Assembly (NCBI GenBank): GCA_018817865.1
Contig: JAHITG010000125.1
Location: forward strand, 1 to 8,962
DNA length: 8,962 bases
Reading direction: 5' to 3'
Origin: Spirochaetota bacterium
GTDB lineage: Bacteria; Spirochaetota; JAHITG01
Part shown: piece after piece, positions 1 to 7,517 of the stretch
How positions within the stretch are numbered: the first letter of the stretch is position 1
Layout: the number at the start of each line of letters is the position of its first letter
Notes under the pieces: model-generated
Databases searched by the model: none
The model's input: the letters and a program-made list of their open reading frames with translations, nothing else
Told to the model about the DNA's origin: nothing
Made by a program: the position numbers and the translations under genes

Positions 1-1
1 A

Positions 2-439
2 CAGGCCATTGAAAACACACACAATACATTGATCAAGCTGGGGTATCGCATTCCGAAGATCGCTGTCTTAAGTCTTAATCCTCACAAAGGTGATGGCGGT
101 CTTTTTGGTAATGAAGAAGAAAAAATAATTATTCCCGCAATAGATGAGCTAAAAAGAAGAGGTGGTTATAACTGTACCGGGCCTTATGTCCCTGATTCTT
201 TCTTTGTTAAATACAGCAAATATCCTGTTTATGACGGGATTATCGCCATGTATCATGATCAGGGCCTTATCCCTTTTAAAATGCTCTCTTTTGGATCAGG
301 TATTAATGTGACGATCGGGCTTCCTGTGATCCGTACATCTGTCGATCACGGTACAGCCTATGATATAGCGGGTAAAGATCAGGCTAATGACAGGAGTCTC
401 TTTGAAGCTTTAAAGTTTGCCGTTAATTTATCCGGTTAG
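2..439 (+). CDS. pdxA: 4-hydroxythreonine-4-phosphate dehydrogenase PdxA, C-terminal part (5' end outside window)
   Basis: PdxA oxidises 4-phosphohydroxy-L-threonine with NAD(P); the product decarboxylates and is condensed by PdxJ in DXP-dependent pyridoxal 5'-phosphate synthesis in the cytoplasm. The frame is open from base 2, so the gene enters from the left edge and only about 145 C-terminal residues (of roughly 330 usual) are present. Family signatures seen in order are LNPHKGDGG, a GPYVPDSFF segment, MYHDQGLIPFK (whose His is a metal ligand in the family), GINVTIGLPVIRTS and DHGTAYDIAGK. A TTG at 29 could be mistaken for a start but is internal, because homologous sequence continues upstream of it. 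The end at LSG-TAG fits the normal C-terminus. The next plus-strand gene begins 49 bp downstream. The assignment is very secure; nothing looks degraded. Confidence 0.97.
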   Translation, partial: QAIENTHNTLIKLGYRIPKIAVLSLNPHKGDGGLFGNEEEKIIIPAIDELKRRGGYNCTGPYVPDSFFVKYSKYPVYDGIIAMYHDQGLIPFKMLSFGSGINVTIGLPVIRTSVDHGTAYDIAGKDQANDRSLFEALKFAVNLSG

Positions 440-488
440 GAAAATTGAACTTGAAATAAAAATTAAAATTTATATTAATATAATCATT

Positions 489-1511
489 ATGATAGTACCT
501 ATAAAAGACCTATTAAAGATCGAAAATATTGAATCCTATCATTTGAAATTCAACAGAAAAGATCCGTCTGTTTCAGCAGCATTTGTTGTTGTCAGTCAGA
601 GCAGAGATATTAATAAATCGTATGTTGTAACACCGGAGCATTTAAACAGGCTGCTTGAAAGAGGTATTAACAATGTATCTGTTTATACAGATAAAAAAGT
701 GATGAATATCATAAGATCGATCGATCCTGCGATCTTTCTCCACATAACTGGTACTAAAAAGCTCGGTGAATTTACCTCTATAGTACAGGAATATGAAGTT
801 ATGAATCAGAGAAGTAAAAAGAAAAGGCGGTTTACTGTTTTAGAAGATGTCTATTCTACTGAGATCAATCTGGTCCGGGGGGAGAGGCAATTATTGATGG
901 AATATGGCACAGTGCTGAGTTCAAAGATCCTTTCTATAGTAAGAAAAGAATTAAATCTGGATCAGGAAGTAGAGTACAAGGATTCAGAGAATGGAGTTCT
1001 TGTTTTTGTTCCTGAAGCTAAAGATTTTAAATTAAAAGTGGACCTGTTTGCTGTTCTGGCAAGCCTGGACCTGGAAATATATGATGCAAAAAATGTAGCC
1101 GAGGCTCTGGATATTTACAGGACCAAATTTCCGAAATTGGTTGTTCTGGGCAACCTGAACGGGTGTCTGGATTCAAAGATCGTATTAATGGAGATCGAGG
1201 AGTATGATCCGTTCGTAAAGAAACTCAATTACGATGAATCCCCGGCTTCCAACAGGGAATTTGAGACCGAACGTGTGAAAAGCAGTTATTTTTCGGGGTA
1301 TTCCAGATTTCTTGAACTGGAAAACAGGGAAAAAGAGGTCCTGCCGGAGGAGATCAAACAGAATATCATGGAAGCAATAAACAACCTTCAGAAGAATTAT
1401 TCGTTTGAGAATTATATTGAAACTTCTTTTGCAGTTAAGCAGTTCGGACGTATGTTCAATGTGACAGCATTATTGCATATGCTGAAGAATCTGCGGAACA
1501 GATATTCCTGA
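489..1511 (+). CDS. Hypothetical protein, 340 aa, possible degenerate receiver-like domain
   Basis: I do not recognise this family. The open frame extends back to 417 inside pdxA, but that extension reads as an Ile/Lys-rich string from AT-rich spacer, so I start at ATG 489 (MIVPIKDLL). No Shine-Dalgarno is visible there. There is no signal peptide or membrane segment, so the protein is probably cytoplasmic. Three zones can be seen. Residues 1-90 look like a mixed alpha/beta domain (AAFVVVS, then VVTPEHLNRLLERGINNVSVYTD). Residues 105-165 are basic and helical, with a KKKRR cluster. Residues 168-245 alternate hydrophobic strands and helices (NGVLVFVP, VDLFAVLASL, FPKLVVLGNLNG), which resembles a receiver fold but lacks a clear phospho-acceptor Asp pattern. 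The last ~100 residues are charged and helical (ENREKEVLPEEIKQ). It may be co-transcribed with pdxA and is followed by a terminator. Function unknown; the receiver comparison is inference. Confidence 0.8.
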   Translation: MIVPIKDLLKIENIESYHLKFNRKDPSVSAAFVVVSQSRDINKSYVVTPEHLNRLLERGINNVSVYTDKKVMNIIRSIDPAIFLHITGTKKLGEFTSIVQEYEVMNQRSKKKRRFTVLEDVYSTEINLVRGERQLLMEYGTVLSSKILSIVRKELNLDQEVEYKDSENGVLVFVPEAKDFKLKVDLFAVLASLDLEIYDAKNVAEALDIYRTKFPKLVVLGNLNGCLDSKIVLMEIEEYDPFVKKLNYDESPASNREFETERVKSSYFSGYSRFLELENREKEVLPEEIKQNIMEAINNLQKNYSFENYIETSFAVKQFGRMFNVTALLHMLKNLRNRYS

Positions 1512-1540
1512 TCATGCTGAGTGATCAGTATTTTTTCTTT
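1508..1540 (+). terminator. Rho-independent terminator in the convergent junction
   Basis: A 7-bp perfect stem, CTGATCA (1508-1514) with TGATCAG (1522-1528), encloses a 7-nt loop. It is followed by TA and a T-rich tract from 1531. It contains the TGA stop of the plus-strand hypothetical gene (1509-1511) and the stop of the minus-strand LysM gene (complement of 1525-1527). The T tract lies only on the plus-strand side, so it should end plus-strand transcription; in the other direction there is no matching tract. Stem GC is low, so strength is uncertain. Confidence 0.7.
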
Positions 1541-3654
1541 ATCTTACCGGTTTTAAGGAAATACTCATCCTTAATGATCACTTTATCCCCTGCATCGATC
1601 CCGTCTTCTGATTCTTTCCCTACTATGACTATTTTATTTTTCTGGCCTTCTGTACCGAACATATCTCTTGAGATCTTTTCAATTGTGTCATTGGGCCTGG
1701 CAATTATGATCGGGAACATGACGATATCACCCGGCTTTAAAAAGTCCAGATTTTGCAGATAATTGAATTTACCTACGGGCTTTTCATAATCCCGCCATTC
1801 CAGCTTCTTCTTTATCCTTAATATTTTACTGATAATGATCGATAAAACATCCTTTGGTTTTACAATATAGGAAAACCGGCTTTCTGCTTCAGAAGATTTT
1901 GTTGCGGTCAGTATCTTCTCTACTGATATGGTATATGTAGAGTAGTCACTCCAACGGTTTAATGTATCACATGTTCTTACCTTAAAATACCATATCCCTT
2001 CTTTGATGTTTATGAATTTTACATTTGTTCCGGTCGTATTGATCTTTTGTTTTGGAACAAGGTTTTCATCCTGTGTGAAAAGGTATGCGTATCCTTTAAC
2101 GGGTCTGTTATCTTTTTTCATCCAGGAAAAAATCGGTACATTATTATCGGATGGGATGAATTCTTCATGGGTCTTTGAAAAGATCAGGGGAGCTTCAGGA
2201 ATGGAAGAGTTTACCATAACCATATAATGGACAGTTGAACTGAAATTTTCGGCCTTATCTATGGCCCTTATATGAAAATATTGAATGCCGTTTTCCAGTT
2301 TTTCAAAACTCTTTCCGGTGAAATTACCCGGCAGATTTTCGATCTCGGGAATTGTGTCCGGGGATGTATCCATGATATAAGCATATCCTTTTATTCCGGA
2401 TGTATCATACGGATCGTGCCATTTAAAGATCGCTGAGTTTTTATATGACCACTTATCGGATTTGTGTGTTGTAGAATATACTACCGGAGGATTACAAAAA
2501 TCATCTTTTTCCCGGATATAGATCTGCGAACTTTGTTTGTCTTTTTTTTCATAAAGTATCATGAGCCTGGCGGCACTATTAACCTTGCATAATTTATCAT
2601 TTCCACCTTTATTAATAGTGATCGGGAATTTGCTCCATTCTTTGAAATTATCCGACTGAATATAGTATATTTGAGGATTTTTTTTTATATAGGAATACCA
2701 GAATATATAATATTTATTTTTAAAGTACCGTAATTTTATCTGGTAAAATGAAGAGATATTCAGATCTATTCTTTTGGATTCTAAAAGCTCTAAACTGTTA
2801 AGATCGAATATTTTTGTCATCAGATAAGACACATATTTGTAATCCTTATATTCTGTAAGATTATAGACCAGATATAATTTATTTTTATCAATGAAAAAAT
2901 CAGGAAATTGTGCATCTGTATTTGGATCGGAAAGCATCTTTTTTTCAGACCACAATCTAAAACCGCCTGTACTTGATTTAATGAAAAGAACATCGTTTCT
3001 TTTATTCTGCTGCCCAAAGCGTTCGATCCATAACGAGTATATATTATCATTATTGAGCTTGATAATAGGAAAGAAAGATCCGTATTCTTTTTTACTGATA
3101 TCGATCAAAGTTCGAGGAGTTATAGAAAGAGTGTCCCGTGTTAAAGAAGTAAAATAATCTATCTTAAATACTTCTTCATTAATGTATCGTTGATAAAATA
3201 CCAATAGTTTATTATTAAAGTTATAGGCATTGGGTAATAAACAGAACTCTTCCTCTTTCATCAGAACGGTCCGGTTGAATACTTTTTCTGTTTTCAGGTC
3301 CCTGTAAAGGACCTCTAAACCATTCTTTTCATTACTGATAAATATATAGACAGTACCGTCTTTCATTGTTATCGATGGAAGCACGATTTTATTTTTATTC
3401 AGCTTTACAACCAGCTCGGGATTATGCCACCCGGTATCCTTATAGTTAAAATAAATACGGGGAGACCCTTTTACGTATGAAGTCCAGACAATGGCGGTCA
3501 GGTTTTGGTCCTGAAATATATCGGGATATTTATTGATATTTTCTTTTTGGGATACACGAACAGGATTTTCCCATCCATCGGCTCCCTGCAGAGATGAAAA
3601 CAGTACCATTTGTAAAAGTATAATTTTTAGTATTGATATGATCTTTAAAAACAT
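1525..3654 (-). CDS. Secreted protein: propeller-like region, two Fn3-like repeats, C-terminal LysM-like repeats (709 aa)
   Basis: This is probably an exported envelope protein that binds peptidoglycan. Residues 1-25 form a signal peptide (basic start, hydrophobic core IISILKIILLQMVLF, then SSLQGA). Residues ~27-390 repeat short motifs of the type seen in sialidase-like/BNR propellers (PVRVS, IYFNY, WSEKKMLSD, DNFKEWSKFPI). Two related beta-sandwich repeats follow at ~389-482 and ~486-578. Each has a W-rich start, a GYAY strand (423-426 and 521-524) and a YFHIRAIDKAEN or YFKVRTCDTLNRW strand. The C-terminus has two LysM-like blocks, ~594-648 (SYIVKPKDVLS to LKPGDIVMFP) and ~650-696 (ARPNDTIEKISRDMFG to AGDKVII). 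Start ATG 3654 lies 6 bp after the kinase stop with no clear ribosome site, suggesting translational coupling. No enzymatic residues are evident. The ligand of the propeller is unknown; it could be a cell-wall or sugar-binding protein. Confidence 0.85.
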   Translation of the reverse strand: MFLKIISILKIILLQMVLFSSLQGADGWENPVRVSQKENINKYPDIFQDQNLTAIVWTSYVKGSPRIYFNYKDTGWHNPELVVKLNKNKIVLPSITMKDGTVYIFISNEKNGLEVLYRDLKTEKVFNRTVLMKEEEFCLLPNAYNFNNKLLVFYQRYINEEVFKIDYFTSLTRDTLSITPRTLIDISKKEYGSFFPIIKLNNDNIYSLWIERFGQQNKRNDVLFIKSSTGGFRLWSEKKMLSDPNTDAQFPDFFIDKNKLYLVYNLTEYKDYKYVSYLMTKIFDLNSLELLESKRIDLNISSFYQIKLRYFKNKYYIFWYSYIKKNPQIYYIQSDNFKEWSKFPITINKGGNDKLCKVNSAARLMILYEKKDKQSSQIYIREKDDFCNPPVVYSTTHKSDKWSYKNSAIFKWHDPYDTSGIKGYAYIMDTSPDTIPEIENLPGNFTGKSFEKLENGIQYFHIRAIDKAENFSSTVHYMVMVNSSIPEAPLIFSKTHEEFIPSDNNVPIFSWMKKDNRPVKGYAYLFTQDENLVPKQKINTTGTNVKFINIKEGIWYFKVRTCDTLNRWSDYSTYTISVEKILTATKSSEAESRFSYIVKPKDVLSIIISKILRIKKKLEWRDYEKPVGKFNYLQNLDFLKPGDIVMFPIIIARPNDTIEKISRDMFGTEGQKNKIVIVGKESEDGIDAGDKVIIKDEYFLKTGKIKKKY

Positions 3655-3660
3655 GGTGTG

Positions 3661-6600
3661 CTATTCTATTTTATTAATGCTGTTTATCTTTTCGAGCAGT
3701 TTTTTTACCGTAAAAGGTTTTTGCAGGAATCCTGTTGATCTCTTTAAATTACTGTCCAATTTTGAATAGGCATCACTGTATCCTGAAGTAAAAAGCGCTT
3801 TAAGACCAGGTATGATCTTTATTGCTTCCCGGTATACATCATTTCCGCTTACTTCCGGTATCATTATATCTGTTATTAAAAAGTTGATCTTATTTTTGTT
3901 TTTCTCGATCTGAACGAGGGCTTCTTTCCCGTTATTGGATGTAAGAACGCTGGCTCCGGCTTTAGTAAGCACCGTTTCCAGTAATTCACTGATCTCAGTA
4001 TCATCTTCAACCAGGAGAATGTTCATGTTGCTCAATTGTTCTTTGATATTGGGATCTTTCTTTTTTTCTTCTCCTGTAGGAACAGCCTCTTCTTTTGAAG
4101 GAAAATAAATTTCAATAACTGTTCCGGCTTCTTCTGACTTTCCAATATGAATATATCCTGAATGATTCTTTATGATCTTTTCAGCGATAGTTAATCCGAG
4201 ACCCTTATTATGTTCTTTTGTAGTAAAAAATGGATCCAGTATCCTGTGTTTTATATCCTGCTGTATTCCTTTTCCATTATCAGAGATCCTCAGCAGTATA
4301 TACTCACCCGGCGGAATAGGATCGAATGAAGAGATGAATTCTTTTTCCAGAGATATGTTTTGTGTTTCGATCACCATTAATCCTTCTTCAGTGACAGCTT
4401 CTTTGCAGTTACTGGCAAGGTTTATAATGATCTGCTCTATTTGAGATGTGTTTGCTTCAAAAGGATCCAGTTTTTCATCAAGGTCCAGAACCAGCCTGAT
4501 ATTTTCACCCAGAAGAGTCTTGATCAGACGGCTTAAATTATGAATTATATTATTTAGATTGATTGGTGCCCATTTATGTTCTTGTTCTGTATCTAATTCT
4601 ATAATGCGGTTGTTAGTATCAATAGCAGTTTCAAGTGTTTTACTCAGTTTTTCGAAATGCTCATAAAATGAATGATTAGGATTAATATCTTGAAATATAA
4701 GCTCCAGGTATCCATTCATAGTGGTGAACATATTGTTCAGATCATGCACCTGCGCACGGGCCAGTTTTCCTATTGAATCCAGTTTCTCCAGTTCGATCAG
4801 TTCTTTCAGGAATAATTCCGTTTTAGTGACATCTCTGTTAATAACAGTATACCCGACAATTTCATCCTCTTCTTTTATACAGATAATGGTTTCTTCGATA
4901 AATATGATTTCACCACTTTTTTTTAATCGCTGTTCCGGTTTTGATGTTTTATATTGGCCGTCCGTGCCGGCCTTAATGAGTTTTTCCTGTGCTTTTTTAG
5001 TGTCTTTGATTATCAGGTCGAATTTTTTATATAGAATATCCTTCTCCTGATAACCATAGAATTTTTCTGCTCCTCTGTTCCATTTGATTATCTTTCCGTC
5101 ATCAGATAAGATAAAAAAAGCAGTACCATCGGATCTTTCCAGTATTGAACGGAAACTATTTTCAGTTTTCAGCAATTTTTGTTCGATCTGCTGCTTTGAG
5201 ATCACGCTGATCAGGATATCCGTAAAAAGGACGATAAAATTGATATCAGTACTTTTCCATAATCTTTCCTTTTCAGTAACGTGAAATCCAATAGTGCCGT
5301 AAGTATTTTTTTTATAAGTCAGGGGACAGATGATAACTGATTTTAATCCCAGCTTTTCCATCAGTAACCGTTCATTAACAGCATTGTCAGGTAACTCGGA
5401 AATACTGTTGAGCACAATTTTTTGACCCTTGTTTATCAGTTTTTCTTTAAAAAAGGGGAACGAATTTATATTTAGTTTTTGAACTTTTTCCTTTATCGCA
5501 ATATTTTTACTTTTCAGCCATTCATGAGTCTGCTTCAGGTATTGTTCTTCGTCTTCAATAAATAAAGTGAATAAATTGATACGGGAAAGGTTCAGCTCTT
5601 TACCAAATTTACCAAAAGAAGCTTCGATATCTGATTGCAGGTTTTCGGATTTGACCAGGTCCAGCGTGATCTTATTCAGCACATGCTCGATCATTAAAGA
5701 ATGTTTCTGCTCTTCTTCAGCTTTTTTAATATTGGATATATCCATTAAACTGATCAGGAGCCATGTCTTTTTATTGAGAATGATTTTTTGACAGGTCCTG
5801 ATAAGATGCAGTTCCTTGTTCTTCTGTTTTAATGTTATAATATCATCTTGTCTTTTGCTTAGTTTTGTTTTTTCTAAAAGGCATGTTTTTTTCAGACAAA
5901 GTGAATTGTAGCATTTTTCTCCAATAAGATCAAATTCATTATACGAAGTAAACTCTTTCAGCTTTTCATTTATTTGAAAGATGGCGCCATTCTCATTAAC
6001 CAGAGCAAGGCCAATAGGAAGGATCTCAAAAAGACGCTGAAATCTTTTTGAAAGGTCAAACAGTTTTTCCTCGATCAGGCGCCTTCTGGTAATATTTGTT
6101 CCGATAAGAAGGATCTCATTTTCAGTTTTTTTAGAGTTTAAGAGGATGTTCTTAACTTCCCCTTTTTTTGATATCAGAGTAACCTCATAATTGACAAGAT
6201 CCATTTTCAGCATTTCTTTCCTAAGCTGTTGACGAATATTTTTTTTAATAAAGATGGAAAAAAAGTTTTTTTCTGCAAGACTGTTAAAATCATAACCGGA
6301 AATATCTTCAAAATGGATATTTGTATATTTAATATCACCCTGAAAATCTATTCGAATAAAAATGTTTGGCAGCAGGTTGATAATGCTTAATAATTTTGAT
6401 TCATTAGTAGTGAAGTTTTCCTGCAGATTTTTATGCTCTGTCAGGCTTGATATGAAATAATCAATGTTTCTGCTCAAGTCTATTTTTCCTGGATCAAAAT
6501 TATTGTTGTAATAGATATTTTTTAAAAGCTTATTGTTATATAGAATATAAGAATGGCTTATAAATATATTGATAGAATATTCGGGATTTAACAGACGAAG

Positions 6601-7128
6601 GTCGAAGAGACAGAGTAATGTCAGTTTGTAATTATCCATCAATTTAATATTTATTTTTTCAGCATTTAGAAGATTACTAATTTGCCCTTTTGATACAATA
6701 TCATCCTGATCAATAATAAGAATAAGATCTTTTCGGGATTTGGAGGGAATACTTTTCATGAATTTTTCAATATTCCTTTTATGTTCCTTTTCATGTTCTG
6801 CTGTAAAAGGGATATTTATAAAATTAATCGTTTTATTTTTTTGAAGTGCAGAAGGATCAAGTTTATTTTTTTTTAAGACGGCGGATATTATTTTTTTATT
6901 GGACCGGGGTTGGATAAAGATGATGATCGAATTGTGGATATCCTTTAACCGGAGGAGTTTAATGATATCATTGTATATTTTTTCTTTATCTCGAAAAAGA
7001 CACCCTACATGCTGGCCAATGAAGTTTATAATATTTATGTTGTTTTTCATTATCCTGAGTTTAAAAATAGGAGAAAATAATTGAAAGTCAAGGTTTTCGT
7101 TCGGATATGGGATATTCGTTTTATTCAT
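3661..7128 (-). CDS. Hybrid sensor histidine kinase, MEDS-PAS-PAS-GAF-PAS-HisKA-HATPase-REC (1155 aa)
   Basis: A soluble sensor kinase with its own receiver; no membrane segment is seen, so it should sense cytoplasmic signals. Approximate domains: 32-205 MEDS-like sensory domain (GQHVGCLF opening, YKLTLLCLFDL strand, SHSYILYNNKL end); 243-350 PAS; 358-470 PAS with a Cys triad C406, C411, C416; 480-645 GAF; 655-770 PAS (IIKWNRGAEKFYGY). The H-box at 783-800 has H795 in an AQVHDLNN context; the ATPase has N-box NLASN (903-907), DNGKGI, DPFFTTK and GLGL; the receiver spans 1035-1152 with acidic E1041/D1042/D1043, D1087, T1114 and K1137. All catalytic residues are present. The ATG at 7128 has AGGAGG 10 nt upstream, but it lies inside repeat element A and the first ~26 residues come from repeat or flank. 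Met27 (7050), directly before the MEDS domain, is the alternative start. The LysM gene follows after 6 bp. The signal sensed is unknown. Confidence 0.93.
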   Translation of the reverse strand: MNKTNIPYPNENLDFQLFSPIFKLRIMKNNINIINFIGQHVGCLFRDKEKIYNDIIKLLRLKDIHNSIIIFIQPRSNKKIISAVLKKNKLDPSALQKNKTINFINIPFTAEHEKEHKRNIEKFMKSIPSKSRKDLILIIDQDDIVSKGQISNLLNAEKINIKLMDNYKLTLLCLFDLRLLNPEYSINIFISHSYILYNNKLLKNIYYNNNFDPGKIDLSRNIDYFISSLTEHKNLQENFTTNESKLLSIINLLPNIFIRIDFQGDIKYTNIHFEDISGYDFNSLAEKNFFSIFIKKNIRQQLRKEMLKMDLVNYEVTLISKKGEVKNILLNSKKTENEILLIGTNITRRRLIEEKLFDLSKRFQRLFEILPIGLALVNENGAIFQINEKLKEFTSYNEFDLIGEKCYNSLCLKKTCLLEKTKLSKRQDDIITLKQKNKELHLIRTCQKIILNKKTWLLISLMDISNIKKAEEEQKHSLMIEHVLNKITLDLVKSENLQSDIEASFGKFGKELNLSRINLFTLFIEDEEQYLKQTHEWLKSKNIAIKEKVQKLNINSFPFFKEKLINKGQKIVLNSISELPDNAVNERLLMEKLGLKSVIICPLTYKKNTYGTIGFHVTEKERLWKSTDINFIVLFTDILISVISKQQIEQKLLKTENSFRSILERSDGTAFFILSDDGKIIKWNRGAEKFYGYQEKDILYKKFDLIIKDTKKAQEKLIKAGTDGQYKTSKPEQRLKKSGEIIFIEETIICIKEEDEIVGYTVINRDVTKTELFLKELIELEKLDSIGKLARAQVHDLNNMFTTMNGYLELIFQDINPNHSFYEHFEKLSKTLETAIDTNNRIIELDTEQEHKWAPINLNNIIHNLSRLIKTLLGENIRLVLDLDEKLDPFEANTSQIEQIIINLASNCKEAVTEEGLMVIETQNISLEKEFISSFDPIPPGEYILLRISDNGKGIQQDIKHRILDPFFTTKEHNKGLGLTIAEKIIKNHSGYIHIGKSEEAGTVIEIYFPSKEEAVPTGEEKKKDPNIKEQLSNMNILLVEDDTEISELLETVLTKAGASVLTSNNGKEALVQIEKNKNKINFLITDIMIPEVSGNDVYREAIKIIPGLKALFTSGYSDAYSKLDSNLKRSTGFLQKPFTVKKLLEKINSINKIE
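7090..7106 (+). repeat. 17-bp direct repeat, 5' flank of element A
   Basis: AAGGTTTTCGTTCGGAT occurs here and again, identically, at 7284-7300. In both places the final GGAT is the first base-paired segment of a structured element (A or B), so the repeat marks the left boundary of the element family. A weaker version precedes element C (AGGGTTTTTGGCGGGAT, 7506-7522). Here it lies within the annotated N-terminal codons of the kinase. Confidence 0.85.
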
Positions 7129-7227
7129 TCTCGGATAACCTCCTGTTATCCTCCGAGGGCAGAAGCGGTTTTTCCCTTCCTGGGAAAAACTCGCTTCTGC
7201 AATCCATAAAACGAATATCCCATATCC
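7103..7227. repeat. Structured repeat element A (three-way junction)
   Basis: A 125-bp element with three paired stems. The outer stem is a perfect 22-bp inverted repeat, 7103-7124 with 7206-7227. After TCATT (7125-7129), hairpin 1 (7130-7157) has CTC pairing GAG, then GGATAAC pairing GTTATCC, a CTCCT loop (7140-7144) and an unpaired TCC (7152-7154). Hairpin 2 (7159-7200) has GCAGAAGCG pairing CGCTTCTGC, a small internal loop, TTTTTCCC pairing GGGAAAAA and a TTCCT loop (7177-7181). AATCC (7201-7205) closes the junction. On the minus strand the first loop and its flank read AGGAGG, placed 10 nt before the annotated kinase ATG, and the ATG itself comes from TCATT. The element is more GC-rich than its neighbouring genes. 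Confidence 0.93.
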
Positions 7228-7244
7228 TCACTTAGGCTATGGGG
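7228..7244 (+). repeat. Conserved 3' flank of element A
   Basis: TCACTTAGGCTATGGGG follows the ATCC that ends element A. The same motif (TCACTTGGGCTAGGG) follows the ATCC that ends element B at 7495-7509. A shared right flank supports the boundaries drawn for the elements. It is not the inverse of the left flank, so these are not simple terminal inverted repeats. Confidence 0.75.
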
Positions 7245-7280
7245 CAACCCGGAAACTGAAAGCCACCCTCCCTTATTCTG
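7245..7280. repeat. Fragment of a C-type element (3' end only)
   Basis: These 36 bases match the end of element C (7615-7650) at 33 of 36 positions. The match begins at the last hairpin-2 base, runs through AACCC and the whole right arm, and continues 8 bases into the C-type flank (TTATWCTG). No matching left arm or hairpins exist nearby, so this is a truncated copy. It begins directly after the element A right flank. Confidence 0.88.
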
Positions 7281-7283
7281 GTT

Positions 7284-7300
7284 AAGGTTTTCGTTCGGAT
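7284..7300 (+). repeat. 17-bp direct repeat, 5' flank of element B
   Basis: This is an exact second copy of the 17-bp sequence at 7090-7106. It ends in the GGAT that opens element B and starts a few bases after the C-type fragment. It shows that A and B share a left boundary sequence although their interior stems differ. Confidence 0.85.
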
Positions 7301-7494
7301 GAGGGTTTTTAGTTTGTAATTTATTAGGAGGAGTGGTTTTTATTTCCTCATTCTCACATCCTTTCCTGGGATGTTCCGAGGGGCAAATCTATTTCTCCAT
7401 CCATGGAGAAATAACGATTTGCCAATCCGGAAATTAAAAACCACTCCTCCTAATATTTATAATAATAATCTTGGAAGATAAAAGCCCTTCATCC
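7297..7494. repeat. Structured repeat element B (three-way junction)
   Basis: The outermost pairing is GGATGAGGG (7297-7305) with CCCTTCATCC (7485-7494), with one bulge. The core stem pairs 7323-7342 with 7435-7454 over 20 bp, then TTTCC (7343-7347) with GGAAA (7429-7433), with T7434 bulged. TCATT (7348-7352) leads to hairpin 1 (7353-7380): CTC/GAG, ACATCCT/GGGATGT including one T-G wobble, loop TTCCT, unpaired TCC. Hairpin 2 (7382-7423) has GGCAAATC/GATTTGCC, internal T versus AAC, ATTTCTCCA/TGGAGAAAT and loop TCCA. AATCC (7424-7428) closes the junction. It shares the layout of A and C, but its stem sequences are almost entirely different. AT-rich stretches lie between the outermost and core stems. 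Confidence 0.92.
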
Positions 7495-7517
7495 TCACTT
7501 GGGCTAGGGTTTTTGGC

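Noticed and set aside
445..484. Promoter for the hypothetical gene (TTGAAC/TTGAAA with TATAAT at 479-484)
   Set aside because: Spacings from the possible -35 boxes to TATAAT exceed 20 bp and the region is so AT-rich that such boxes arise by chance.
417..488. Upstream extension of the hypothetical gene into pdxA
   Set aside because: The extra residues are translated pdxA out of frame plus AT-rich spacer (Ile/Lys run); ATG 489 is more plausible.
2003..7084. Several plus-strand reading frames of 60-110 codons opposite the kinase and LysM genes
   Set aside because: They are antisense shadows of well-supported coding sequence and show no domain or ribosome site.
7103..7227. tRNA-like cloverleaf
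   Set aside because: Stem lengths (22-bp acceptor-like stem, two hairpins only), absence of T-loop and anticodon features rule out a tRNA.
7455..7484. Small palindrome ATCTTGGAAGAT inside element B as a fourth hairpin
   Set aside because: Only 4-5 bp in AT-rich DNA and absent from A and C; not enough support.
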